Under the pieces are notes generated by a model. That model saw only the letters and a list, made by a program, of their open reading frames with translations, had not been told where the DNA came from and searched no databases. A program made the translations under genes and the position numbers. 64,000 nucleotides of DNA from Taibaiella koreensis. GTDB lineage: Bacteria; Bacteroidota; Bacteroidia; Chitinophagales; Chitinophagaceae. Location: contig NZ_QVNU01000001.1 in assembly GCF_003545715.1 (NCBI RefSeq), positions 1,527,846-1,591,845 on the forward strand, read 5' to 3'. Positions 1 through 10,800 of this stretch are shown here, piece by piece (position 1 is the first letter of the stretch; the number at the start of each line of letters is the position of its first letter).

Positions 1-37
1 TGCTTTAATTGACAGCATCTTTTTATGACATTGGTCG

Positions 38-925
38 CTAATGAAGCCGTTCATCGGCCCATGCGCCTTCAGCAGCAGCCTTCCGGGCAAAGTCGGCAAA
101 GTCGGTGGCTTTTCGACCCAGCGCCCGCTCTACGCCATCGCAGATCTTTTCGTTGCGGCCATCAAGCACTTCCGTGAACAGGTAAGTAATGAGCCATATC
201 AGGTCTTCTGGAAGCGCGTAGGCCGCCAGCTCTGCCGCATAAGCTTCCATGGTAATCCGCTGGTAATGTATAGGCCTGCCGGTGGCTTCTTCTATAGTGG
301 CTACGGCCTCCCGGAAGGTAAGCAGGCGTGGACCGGTAACTTCGTAGATCTCGCCGTCGTGACCGGTTTCGGTAATGGCCGCGACAGCCACCGCCGCGAT
401 GTCGTCGGCGTCGATAAATGGCTCGCCTACATTACCCGCGGGGAGTGCTACATGACCGGCCATTATGGGCTCGTAAAAGCTACCCTCGCTGAAGTTCTGG
501 CAAAACCAGCTCGCCCGGACGATGGTCCAGTCCAGCCCGGAACCCATAATGATCTGCTCGCATTCCTGGGCTTCCTGCTCACCCCTGCCCGAGAGCAATA
601 CCAGTTTCTTTACACCGGCTTGTGCCGCGGTGGTGACCAGGTAGCCGATGGCTTCTGTAGCACCGGGAACGGCGAGATCGGGTTGGTAGGTAATGTATAC
701 CGATTGCATACCTTGTAAAGCTGCGGCCCAGGTACGGGTATCGTGCCAGTCGAAGCGGATATCGCCCGAGCGGGAGGCATTCTTTACCGGCCAGTCCATA
801 GCTTCCAGATGTTGCATGACCTTGCGGCCGGTCTTACCGTTACCCCCGATCACCAATACGGGATGTTTTTCTTTTGCGGTTTTGATGCGGCCGTTTGCCT
901 GGCGCGCTGTTGCTGTTGCTTCCAT
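38..925 (-). CDS. NmrA-like NAD(P)-binding oxidoreductase
   Basis: Atypical short-chain dehydrogenase of the NmrA/quinone-oxidoreductase type, predicted cytosolic. The N-terminal Rossmann strand and dinucleotide loop are visible as VIGGNGKTG at residues 25-33. A central IVRASWF stretch and a C-terminal helical part typical of NmrA-like proteins follow. The substrate cannot be read from sequence. The frame also opens at a TTG at 940, but the ATG at 925 is preferred. It lies 66 bp downstream of an AraC-family gene on the same strand, so the two probably form a regulator-enzyme pair. Family call is firm; substrate is unknown. Confidence 0.85.
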   Translation of the reverse strand: MEATATARQANGRIKTAKEKHPVLVIGGNGKTGRKVMQHLEAMDWPVKNASRSGDIRFDWHDTRTWAAALQGMQSVYITYQPDLAVPGATEAIGYLVTTAAQAGVKKLVLLSGRGEQEAQECEQIIMGSGLDWTIVRASWFCQNFSEGSFYEPIMAGHVALPAGNVGEPFIDADDIAAVAVAAITETGHDGEIYEVTGPRLLTFREAVATIEEATGRPIHYQRITMEAYAAELAAYALPEDLIWLITYLFTEVLDGRNEKICDGVERALGRKATDFADFARKAAAEGAWADERLH

Positions 926-991
926 TGCTTTTTTATTCAAAAGTAGCTCCGGAGCCAGGGCAGAAATAGAACAAAACCGACAAAGCCGGAT

Positions 992-1858
992 TTACCTATC
1001 GTTTTCTTTGAGCCGGTAATATTCTACCGAACCTACGAGGGGATCTTTTGCCGACAGGTCGCCCAGCTCATCGACAATGGCTGAAGTCTGTTTCAGGTAT
1101 TGCGCCGGTGTAGCGCCGGTAAACTCCTTAAACGTTCGGATCAGGTGTGATTGATCGGCAAACTCATTGTCGTAGGCCAGGTCAGAAAGCTTGTTGAAAT
1201 CGTATTGCCTCAGCTGGCTCAGCGAAGCCTGGAACCGGCAGATACGTGTAAACAATTTGGGTGACATGCCTATATATTGCTGAAAGCGCCGCTCCATACT
1301 TCTTTCCGACAAGCGAAGCTGTTCCTGCATCTCTTTGATGGATATCTTGCCACTTGCCTTTACAATATGTGCCAATAAGTATTCCATGCTTTGGTGCGCC
1401 GGATGACTATGCTTCCGCACCAGGAAGAAAAGATATTGCGATAGTAAGGCAATCTTTTCAGCCGCAGGGATGCGGGCGGCCATTTGCTCCGCAAGCAGGA
1501 ACCCCTGCTGCCGGGAAATGAGATCGAAGTCGATGCTGATATCGGTGAGCTCACCTGCATCAATGCCGAAGACAGATTTGATAGCATGCGGGAAAAAATG
1601 GGCGCCTATGGTGCTGAACCCGCCATAAAGCGTTACGGTAGCATGCTGCGTAGAGAGTCCATAGAGGAAAAGCGGCCCCATATGGTCGCCGTTTTGCAGG
1701 TAACGGCCCTGATCGGGATGCTGGAATACGAGGCCGGGGCCGCCGTCCGGTATCGTGGTGAAAGAATAGGGCCCTTTGTCGCCATCATTTTCCGATATCC
1801 AGAAGTACCGGACATGATGCGCAAGATAAGGTGGTGGCGGGACCTGTTGGTATTTCAT
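992..1858 (-). CDS. AraC-family transcriptional regulator
   Basis: DNA-binding regulator of 288 residues. The C-terminal third holds a double helix-turn-helix of AraC type, with GMSPKLFTRICRFQ in the linker/second HTH and FADQSHLIRTFKEFTGATP as the characteristic AraC tail. The N-terminal part (VPPPPYLAHHVRYFW near residue 6) resembles the DUF6597-type sensor domain common in Bacteroidota AraC proteins. The ligand is unknown. The start ATG at 1856-1858 is clear. It precedes the NmrA-like gene in the same orientation and may control it. Confidence 0.9.
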   Translation of the reverse strand: MKYQQVPPPPYLAHHVRYFWISENDGDKGPYSFTTIPDGGPGLVFQHPDQGRYLQNGDHMGPLFLYGLSTQHATVTLYGGFSTIGAHFFPHAIKSVFGIDAGELTDISIDFDLISRQQGFLLAEQMAARIPAAEKIALLSQYLFFLVRKHSHPAHQSMEYLLAHIVKASGKISIKEMQEQLRLSERSMERRFQQYIGMSPKLFTRICRFQASLSQLRQYDFNKLSDLAYDNEFADQSHLIRTFKEFTGATPAQYLKQTSAIVDELGDLSAKDPLVGSVEYYRLKENDR

Positions 1859-2203
1859 GCCCGATGTATGCTGGTTGTAAGCGTATAGACGGTCACGGAA
1901 GCATTAATGTTTGTTACCGGAAGTTTAATTTTTCAGTAGCAGGGCGAATGCTTCGGAACATGCGATAATAGCCGGGAGCAGGTATCCTGTTTGCTCAGGT
2001 TTCCCTTTCCGGATGGCGATGCCAGGTAAGCAACGAGCACACGCTGTAAAGATGTGTTTCTTGCCGTAATGCCCTGTAATGCCTGCCGGAAGGTGTTTTC
2101 ACGGGGTACGCCAGAAAAAAAATACAAGCAAAATGATACACCTGGAGCAAGATAGGTACTATTTTCAACGCCAGAAACCAAATTGATAACCAAAACACGA
2201 TCC
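1859..2203. other. Intergenic region, no gene seen
   Basis: This 345-bp stretch separates the divergent AraC-family gene and the lipoprotein gene, so it should carry both promoters. I see no TAnnTTTG box and no convincing hairpin. A minus-strand reading frame of 163 codons overlaps it but extends into the lipoprotein gene and has no recognisable domain; I treat it as chance. Confidence 0.5.
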
Positions 2204-3994
2204 ATGTACAACATTACAAAAACTACTTTCTCCCTTCTCGTTTCCGGTGTCCTGTTATGGGGTTGCGGCAACGAGCCGCATTCCGGAAAAGAGGCGGTAA
2301 GTACCGGGGGAGCCATCGGTCTGCCACAGGATGTCAAAGCCTCCTGTGTCGTTACTGCCGATTCGTTCAATGCCTGGTTTGCCTCTGGCAATGCTACAGC
2401 GAATGGCTTGGTTACGCCGGCCAATAGTGTAGCCTTCCCTCATCAAGATAATTGTGATTTTTACCAATGGGCCAACCGGATGTTTCTTTGGATCACCTCT
2501 CCCTCTTCCGGTATCTATGGTCAGGCCAATACGATACTGGAATCGCCCACCTTTTTCAGCGTTTCTCCTCCCGATTCCACCGGACATAGGGTGTTGATAC
2601 CCCATGCGGCCAATACGCTGTTGCGGATGAGCGGTGGTCTGCAAAAGAACGGTCCCAACCGCTTGCCGGTGATCAGGAGCCGGAATGGCGGCCTGTACGA
2701 AATTGAGAATGCCCGATCGCTTCCCGGCAAGATGCTGGTAAAAGGCGCCGCAAACAATCCGGTTGAAGTGGATCATGTGGAGCGGGATGCTTCCGGCAAG
2801 GTCGTGTTCCTGGATAAAGCAGGCAAGCCGATCGAGCACCCCCGGGCCATCATACAGCACAAGGCCAAGCGGGATCATATTGTTCACCGGTTCGCAGTAG
2901 GCAAAGGGTTCGTTTTCCTGGATCAGGAGGGCAATATAATCGAGTCTGAGGAAGGCCAGGCTACAGGCGATGCATTGATGGCTAAGAACGGCTCCCTGGT
3001 ATATTACCTGAGCTTTGTCAACGATGTATATGCCTATTACCTCACTGGTGTAAGCAACGGCCAGCTGAACGGCGCCCGGTTTCCTACTACCGCCGGTGCC
3101 CGCGACAGCATCTGTGCCTTTGCGAGAGCCAACAACGTCACGCTGCCCGACTCCAATGCGCTGGCCATGGAGCTGAAGACTTCCTGGGTAGAAGCTGCAG
3201 GCCTATCCGACGCCGACCAATACATTACGGTAATGGCTACGATACCGGTATATGATACATCCAGCCCCGGACAATGGATTCCTACAGGCGAGCGGACAGC
3301 CAAAATGGCCCTGGTGGGCGTCCATATTGTAGGCAGTGTAGCGGGACACCCGGAAATGGTATGGGCTACCTTCGAGCATAAAAATAACACGCCGAATGCA
3401 GCCTATAGCTATGTCGACAGCACCGGTAATACAAAAACGGTAGCACAGGATCAGGGAACACACTGGCTCTTTAACACCAATGCCGCCGATACACCCTATA
3501 ATGTTTCTCATATGAGCGCTTCGGGCGATACGATCAGGGCCAATGCCGGCTTCGGTATCAGTCCGAGCAATACTTTGCGGGCTATGCCCTGGGGTAGTGC
3601 GATGGATTCTCTGACGAATCAGCAGGATCTCAGCTCGGCTGCTTCCAATAGCGAGATCCTGTCGATCAATAATGTGATGCAGCGTTTGCTGGTAGGTAAT
3701 GATATACGGAAAAACTACCTGTTCATTGGTGCTACCTGGACCTTCGGTGGTGCTGCCCCCAACGGTGGTACCTATGGCGCCGATACCACGGTGGGTGTAT
3801 CTATAGGTACCAATGTGCTTGCCAACAGTACGATGGAGACTTATCTGCAAACCACTTCATCTTCCTGCTTCAGCTGCCATAGCGGCTTCAACGGGCCTTC
3901 GCTGCTTCCCGGCGACCTGAGCCATATCTTCAACCACCTGAAACCCCTGATTAACGCATACGATAGTCGCAGAAAAGCACCTGCTAAGAAATAA
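2204..3994 (+). CDS. Lipoprotein with a single C-terminal CXXCH haem motif
   Basis: Predicted exported lipoprotein of 596 residues. A basic start, a hydrophobic stretch and the lipobox LLWGC put the lipidated cysteine at about residue 21 when translation starts at ATG 2204; the upstream ATC codon at 2183 is not credible. Near the C-terminus SSCFSCHSGF contains one CXXCH motif, the covalent haem c attachment site, preceded by an N-S-T-M-E-T stretch seen in related cytochrome-like proteins from memory. The middle contains ATFEHKNNTP and a beta-rich body with no named domain. It may be an electron-transfer or haem-binding surface protein. It is the next substantial gene upstream of the giant operon on the same strand, about 840 bp away, but a functional link is only inference. 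Confidence 0.8.
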   Translation: MYNITKTTFSLLVSGVLLWGCGNEPHSGKEAVSTGGAIGLPQDVKASCVVTADSFNAWFASGNATANGLVTPANSVAFPHQDNCDFYQWANRMFLWITSPSSGIYGQANTILESPTFFSVSPPDSTGHRVLIPHAANTLLRMSGGLQKNGPNRLPVIRSRNGGLYEIENARSLPGKMLVKGAANNPVEVDHVERDASGKVVFLDKAGKPIEHPRAIIQHKAKRDHIVHRFAVGKGFVFLDQEGNIIESEEGQATGDALMAKNGSLVYYLSFVNDVYAYYLTGVSNGQLNGARFPTTAGARDSICAFARANNVTLPDSNALAMELKTSWVEAAGLSDADQYITVMATIPVYDTSSPGQWIPTGERTAKMALVGVHIVGSVAGHPEMVWATFEHKNNTPNAAYSYVDSTGNTKTVAQDQGTHWLFNTNAADTPYNVSHMSASGDTIRANAGFGISPSNTLRAMPWGSAMDSLTNQQDLSSAASNSEILSINNVMQRLLVGNDIRKNYLFIGATWTFGGAAPNGGTYGADTTVGVSIGTNVLANSTMETYLQTTSSSCFSCHSGFNGPSLLPGDLSHIFNHLKPLINAYDSRRKAPAKK

Positions 3995-4021
3995 CCGCCA
4001 ATAAACCAACCACAGCGTGTA

Positions 4022-4056
4022 CGGAGCCGCCTTTTTTAGGGTGGCTCCTCTCTTTT
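4022..4056 (+). terminator. Probable terminator after the haem-motif lipoprotein
   Basis: The arm GGAGCCGCC at 4022-4030 can pair with GGTGGCTCC about ten bases further on, with one G-T wobble, and a pyrimidine-rich TCTCTTTT run follows. It sits 27 bp after the lipoprotein stop codon. Confidence 0.6.
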
Positions 4057-4208
4057 CCGGAATAGCATGAAGGCCATCATCTTGCAGCGGCTCATGTTTC
4101 GATCGCTATAGGCAATTCGGGGTACGGCGTTCGGCCCGCCGTTTTTTATTAAGTTTGCCGGCCGGGCAGTTGCCCTTTTGTACCGATAATCAAAATGAAG
4201 CGGCAATA

Positions 4209-4415
4209 ATGAAACAGGATTACTGGAATGTAAGCGATGAGCAAGTGATGGAGAAAACCGGGAAGCCTCTGGCAGATTGGCTCAGGATACTTGATGCCTT
4301 CGGGGCGGCCGGACGGAAATCGAATGATGTGGTCGCCTATCTGCAGCGGGAATTTCAGGTGCCGCGCTATTGGGCCCGCACGTTGACCACACACTATCTT
4401 AAACGTATAGGCTGA
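4209..4415 (+). CDS. Small DUF4287-like protein
   Basis: A 68-residue cytosolic protein if translation starts at ATG 4209; the longer frame from 4155 has an unlikely leader. The pattern TGKPLADWLRILDAFGAAG followed by DVVAYLQREFQVPRYWA matches, from memory, DUF4287 (a TGK, W, LDAxGA, and a helix with a W-A pair). The function of the family is unknown. It stands alone between the lipoprotein and the giant operon. Confidence 0.7.
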   Translation: MKQDYWNVSDEQVMEKTGKPLADWLRILDAFGAAGRKSNDVVAYLQREFQVPRYWARTLTTHYLKRIG

Positions 4416-4832
4416 GCGCCCGCCTTTATGTTTCCTATGGCTTTCTAGTAATGCATATGGCATGCTGACGGGCGGTCGTGCCATGCGCTGTCATTTCTCT
4501 TTAATCCCATAAATGCCCTTCTGCTACACAGCAGAAACCTGGGTTCGCTGCCCGTTTTTCTCCTTCCGCATCCGCGTGTTTCTACGTGTTTTTGAAAAGG
4601 GGGCTTTGTACGCTAGTTTAAGCGCCTGTTTTTCTGTCATTTTACGGTATAAAACCAAGCCGCCGGAATTGCTGGCCATTGCTGCCTGAACCGTTGTAAA
4701 GATAAAGATGCTTTGCTGATCATTGCCTTGTCCGGTCCGGACCGGCTGTAACCCGGTTTTATATATTGAAGGTCTCTGTATACTGTTAGCAGTGTGCAGT
4801 GCCTATTTCAAACCGTATCAAAAAGCAGGGTT
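4416..4832. other. Leader/intergenic region of the giant operon
   Basis: This 417-bp region precedes the long operon and should carry its promoter. I find no exact TAnnTTTG box. A TTTTTG at about 4591 is followed 19 bases later by TAGTTTAA, a weak partial match to the -33/-7 arrangement. No open reading frame or strong hairpin was recognised. Confidence 0.4.
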
Positions 4833-7800
4833 ATGCCGACCACAACAACCATAGGCCCCAACGCGATCAACCCGATAGCCATGCAGATCGGCACCTTGAT
4901 CGGGTTGTTCATCAAGGATAAGGACAGCTATGCGCTCAATACCGAATGGTTTAAGAATCCCTGGTCCTACATCAGCGCGATCCCTTCCAAACCTGAGCTG
5001 TTTGAGCTGCTCACTACGCTGATGGGAAGTGCCGGTGGCGATGCTCTGGGTGCGCCCAGGGAAGCGATGAACCGGATCTGGTACCCGATACTCAATCCCA
5101 TAACACAAGGCAACGAACTGCCCAAGCCTACAGGCGTTTATATCGTAACCAGCAAGCCGGTTGACGGCTTACCCACAGAGTTGGGGCTGGGCGCCTTGTA
5201 CGACTGGGAATACGAGTCTTTTTCTATTCTTCCTTTTGCTTACTTCCCCATGATCAGCCTGCCTGCGACAGCAGGGGGCAGCTTTCAGTTCATTCTGGGG
5301 CAGGATAAGCATCCTGTTGAAACGGGCATCAACATTACCGGCGCCGATGGCGTGTTCAACACAGGGGGCGGTGATGCCAGCTTGTCTTTCGATGGTTTCC
5401 TTGCTGCCAGTAAGATATATTTTGCAGCAGGTCAGTATCCTTCGCTGGACCTTTGTTTCCTCAACCTGAAGCTGCCGGGCGAAAAGCAGGGCAGCAACCG
5501 TTCTTTATTTGACCTGATCCAGAATGCCTCCGTACAACAAAGCATTACCGTGGCATTGTCGGTATTGGGCAGTCAGCTATGCCAGCTTGAGGGCGTCGCA
5601 CAGACTGCAGGTAAAATGGTGCATTCGCTCATGGAGCTGCTGGGCTTGTTGGGGCCGGTGCCTGGTATCGATTGGGATGCCCTGGTAAAAGATCCATCGA
5701 AAGTAGTGGCGATCTTTACCCAATGGTTACAGAATATCAGCAGCGATCAGGCCATACTCCGGTCCTGGCTCAACGACTGGTATTGCCTGTTTAAAGGTCT
5801 GGATGCTACTGATGATAAAAACTATGTTACCGGTACCGGCACTCGTATCGATCCGCTTACGGCGAACCTGCTCACGTTTGACTTCGGACAAAACCTTTCG
5901 GTATTGTTCAACCTTAGCTTTGCCACAGTAAAGACAGAGGACGGCACTTTGGAACTCTATCCCGGCTTTAGCATCAGCACATCGCCGATTACACCGGTAA
6001 GCAGCGTTCCTGAATTTGGCGTACAAGTGCTGGCAGCGGCTGAAGTGCTTTGCTATCATATACCCGGTAAGGGAAAAGCCAATACGATCAGCTTTTTCCC
6101 GCGCTATAGCATCATGGCTTCTGCAGCCAATATTGTTGCCGGCAAACCGCTGTTTGCTGTGGCCGACGCTGTCGGGGATGGCGCTGCCGACGAGGCAAAC
6201 CCCGCGGGTTTCAGCATAGGCCGTATGGAAGTCGGTTTCACCTACGATAGCCTGGTCGCGGAGAGCAAGGTGCCCACACCCAATTTCAGACTGGTGGAGG
6301 TGCAAACGGCTATAGGCGCCTGGCCATTGGTCGACCTGTCCAACTTCAACGTTGAGACGCTACAGCAGGCGATAGGCCCCGTGGTGAGCAGCGCGATAAA
6401 AACCTTCTTCGGAGAAAATAATGCCTATGCGGAGGCAATGACGGCTGTGCTGGGCATCGATCCGCCGAAAGACTACCCCGGCGAGTGGCCCTTGAAAGAT
6501 AAAATGCTGCTGTCGCCGCAAGAGCTGCCCTTGCTGATCAAAAATCCGTTTGCTGCGCTCGGCGCTTACTATTCGCGTTGCCTCAGCACCGACGATACAG
6601 AAGGCAATCCCTTGTTCCAACACCTGGTGTCTGCCTTTTCGATCCTCCTGGGTAGCGACAATACTACGGTTACCGGAGATGGTACCGAGCTTCACCCCTG
6701 GAGGATTCCCATGTTTACGATCGGCACGGCGACGATCAACCTTGACATATGGAAGCCCGGCGACGAGCTGCTGGGCATTGCATTCGACTTTACCATACCC
6801 TTACCAATCGACGCTGTAGCGGCGACATTCAGTCTTAACGCTGCGATGATGGTGCTGCAGCTGCCGGGCAACGATGGCGCCGGTACCTGGAATGCGGCCT
6901 GGATGCAGGCACTTACAGGCAGGTTGCAGATCAAAGATGCCAAAGAAGAGCGGCTGCAAACACCGCAGATCGGTGGTGTTGCTATTGCCGCAGCTGATGT
7001 ATATGTCGAAGGCGGATGGAAAAATACAGAGAGCTTCTTTGTAAAAGCCGGTATCGACAGCGTGGAATTGATATCCAGTGCGACAACGATCGACCTGGGC
7101 AATATTGAAATCGGCACAGCCGGATGGAGCGTCGACCAGCTGAAGCAGTTTGCGCCGGCTATCGTGAACGGCCTCGGCCTGTTGCTGCTGGAGAATGGCG
7201 GTACGGTAGGCGTATGCCTGACCATAGCCCTGGGCCTGTTGCCTAATCTGCCGGAAGTATTCGATGGTTACAAGCATGAAGGTTATAACTTCCCAGTACC
7301 GGAATACCTGGTGCTTCCCGAAGGCTGGCCTGTGCTGGAAATAAAGCATTTCGACAATCCCTGGACAGATATTGTAACGCAGCTGAGCAACCTCTACGCT
7401 AACGAAGAGTTTATGATCAGCCTGATGCAGGTGATCGGCTGGGGTATTACCGGCATCACACCCGGTGCGCCCGATATACAGCCGGTGGGCACCATGACCG
7501 ATCCCTGGATCGTGAACCTGCCCAATGTATTTGATATCGATCTGCTGACCTGGAAGGAAGGCAATCAAACCGGTATCGGTGCTCAGAAACAGTTTGCCAT
7601 CAATGCCGCTGAAGGGGTGCAGATCGCTACCATCGTCCGCATTGATGTACCCGGTGTTAAGCTCGATGGCTTCACCGGTCCGGTAGATACCTATCCCGGC
7701 ATAGCCCTGGTGACCAATATACAGAATCCTGATGTGACCCTTCCGCTGGTCAACATCAACGATGAGCTGATCATTAATAAAGTACAATTGGGCGCCTTTT

Positions 7801-10800
7801 TACAGCTGCAGAATGGCGAATTGAAGCTGATCCCGGTGTTCCGTTTCCAGGGCGCACGTCTGCGCAAGGACGAAGTATTCAGGGATATCGAACTGATACC
7901 CGTAGATGGGAAACCCCAGTTTACGAGCAGCGATACCATGGCAGTATTCAATACGCTGCTGAATGCGATGATGAACGAATTGTCCGCTGCGGTACAGCAG
8001 CCGGGCTTTGTGCAACTGCAATCGCTATTGGACATACTCGGATTACTTGGCGTGCTGGACGTTGCGATAGACAGTAAGACCAAACTAAAAGAATATTCGT
8101 TCAACCCCGGCGCCTGGGCCTCGATACTGGCCAATCCCGGCGGTTATTTCATGGCCAGGGTGCAGGCCGTGCTGAACAGCGACCAGCTGTGTGCAGCGTT
8201 GATCCAGTCGCTTGCGCAGCTGATGGGTTATAACAACTTCGATCTGCCTTTGTCCTGGCAAGGTGTGCAATTCCTGTTGCAGTCCCTGATGCTGGCAAAA
8301 GATTACAATGGCCAGTTTGTGCCGGTGTTTGATAATTGGCTCGCCCTTTTCAAAGATCCGGTAACCTACTTGCAGCAAAATGTAGCAGCACTGTTCAATA
8401 GCCCGGCGCTGATCCAGCAATTGGTGACCAGCGTCAGCAAGCTGCTGACCTTACCTGCCGCCGGTCTGGAAAAGTATTTCAGTGTCGATACCAGCGGTAA
8501 AATACTAACCGTTCAGATTCCTACGGACAAGATATTCAAGATAGGCGACGAGCTGCGCCTTTACGCCAGCGTGGTGATCGATGTTAATTCCTATACGCTG
8601 ACGAACAGCATAGCCCTGGGCTCACGTACACTCGATTCTGCTGTGACCTTTTTGTATGCACCCAGCTTTAAAGAGGGCAAGCTGAGTCATGACTATGGTA
8701 TCTACCTGACCGGTATACCAGGCATGCCGCAAGCTTTCGCCCCCTTACCGCTATGGCCTTTCCCTGCAGATACGGCGCAATACCTGAAGCAGATAGGCTT
8801 CCAGGTACCCGTGACCTTACTCAGCTCTTTTGCCGTAAAATACCTGAATGAATACATCGTGCCGGTTAACCCGGCGGTCAACAACATCTTCCAGGTACTG
8901 GGGCTGACGACCGAGGTAGAGGGCGCCAAACAGATTGTACCGCTTACCGGCATCTTCATGAATCCTGCTGACTGGCTGCTGGGGCCCGATGTGTTGGGCG
9001 ATGGCCAGGGCAATGTCGATCTTACCCGCCTGGGCAATCTACTATACGCTATCACCGATGCGGCAGGTATTAAGGTGGGTGATGTGACGCTGAAAGCATA
9101 CAGTCATGATGGGAAGAACGATGGTGTAGAACTAACAGGCCTGCCCTGGGGCGTAACCTTTACCTTGTTTGCCAACAGGGAAGAAGGTGCGAACCTGAAG
9201 GGCAGCTTTAAACCGCCTTTGCCCGCTGCCGCGCCCAACATAACACTCGGTGCAGGCGTGGCCTTTGGTACGGCAAACGGCGTCAATGTGGACGGCGTTA
9301 TCGACATGAGCTACGATCTTGGGGACAACAATACCCTGGGCATTACAGCAGCATATGCCAAGCGGAAATTTACGCTTAATGCCCGGGCCAATACATCTGA
9401 ATTCCTGCTGCTGCCTTTCGGAGGATTGAACCAGTTCCTGAACGAAGGAACTGCAGGTGTGTTGCTTACTATCATCGGGGATAAGCTTTTCAGTACCTAC
9501 GATGCGTATGCGAAGAAAAATCCAGGCTCAGCTTTGATCCCGTTTGTGCAAAGTATAGAAACGCTTACCGGCATCAAAAGCGGGACAGACCTGTTCAATT
9601 TCTTTAATACTATCTACCAGGATCCGCTCGGTCAGTTTACAGAAGCCAATATTACACAGGCACTCTCCAATATCAATGACTTTGTAACCGGTATACTCAC
9701 TTTACAGGGCTTTAGCCTCAGTGCCAGCAAACAGATACTTCAGTACGAGCATACTTTTGGTATCGCGAAAGTGCTGATCGATATAGGCATCCGGGATATA
9801 GAAGGTACAAAGGTCTTCGGACTGTGGCTGAATCCTGTCGCCTCCTTTAGCTGGATGTCCCTCGGCCTGAACCAGACCGGAGTAGGTATTGCCTTACCTT
9901 TCGATTATAAGCAGCCTGATCTCCGGTATGAAGTAAACATCGCATTGGGAACGGATTTCAGCGCGTTTAAGATACCCAATGCACCACAACCGACACTCCT
10001 GTTCGGTCTGAAGGGTACCTTGCAAGGCATGCAGGGCCCCATTCTGGAATGCTATCCGGTGAAAGTATCGGATGCCGACGGAACGCTGAAAATAGCCTTG
10101 CTGCCTACACCGGCCCTGCTGATCACAGGAAGGGCCAACGTGACCCTGGCACAATGGATGATCAATTTCGGAACGGAGTTCCTCATACCTTTTGCCGCCA
10201 ATACCGCGCTGGGTGTGTCGGCTGTCAAGAACTGGCTCGACAAGACCAAGATCGGCACTATCGAAGGCGCTCCAGGCCTTGTGCTTACCGATTGGGGACT
10301 GCTGGTGAAGCAGGATGGCAACTACTATCTTGCCAACCTGAGAGAAGCTTTTAATATCAATGATCCGGTGAGCATTGTTACCAAACTTATCTTCTCGGCG
10401 CTGAACCTGCTCGACGGGCAATGTGTAGTGCCGATAAAGGATCATGGCATTTATGTGCAAAGCAGCACCGAAGGCGACCTGAAGCGTTATGGCTTACGTA
10501 TACAGATCACCGATATAGAAGTGACCAGCGCGCTCAATAGCGATGGCGCCAAGCTGCTGTTCCAGATCGGCAAATACTATGGCGACCAGACAAAAGATGA
10601 TAACTGGACAGGGCTGAAGAGCGATCCCGGCTTCGTGGCATACTTTATCAACCGGAACAGCAAAACCAGCGCACTGAGCTTCCAGCCTAAATTTGATCTC
10701 ATTAGCGTAGGCCTGGATTTTGCCGGCGCCAATGCGCAGAGTCCGCTGATCAATACCAAGGGGGTTACGATACAGTCCATTGAGCCACGGGCTTATGTCT

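Noticed and set aside
41..718. Plus-strand reading frame of 225 codons at the left edge
   Set aside because: Antisense to the NmrA-like gene, no signature of its own.
1933..2424. Minus-strand reading frame of 163 codons upstream of the lipoprotein gene
   Set aside because: It overlaps the signal-peptide region of a convincing lipoprotein and shows no domain.
6801..7787. Minus-strand reading frame of 328 codons inside the giant gene
   Set aside because: Antisense shadow; histidine- and glutamine-rich composition typical of reversed coding sequence.
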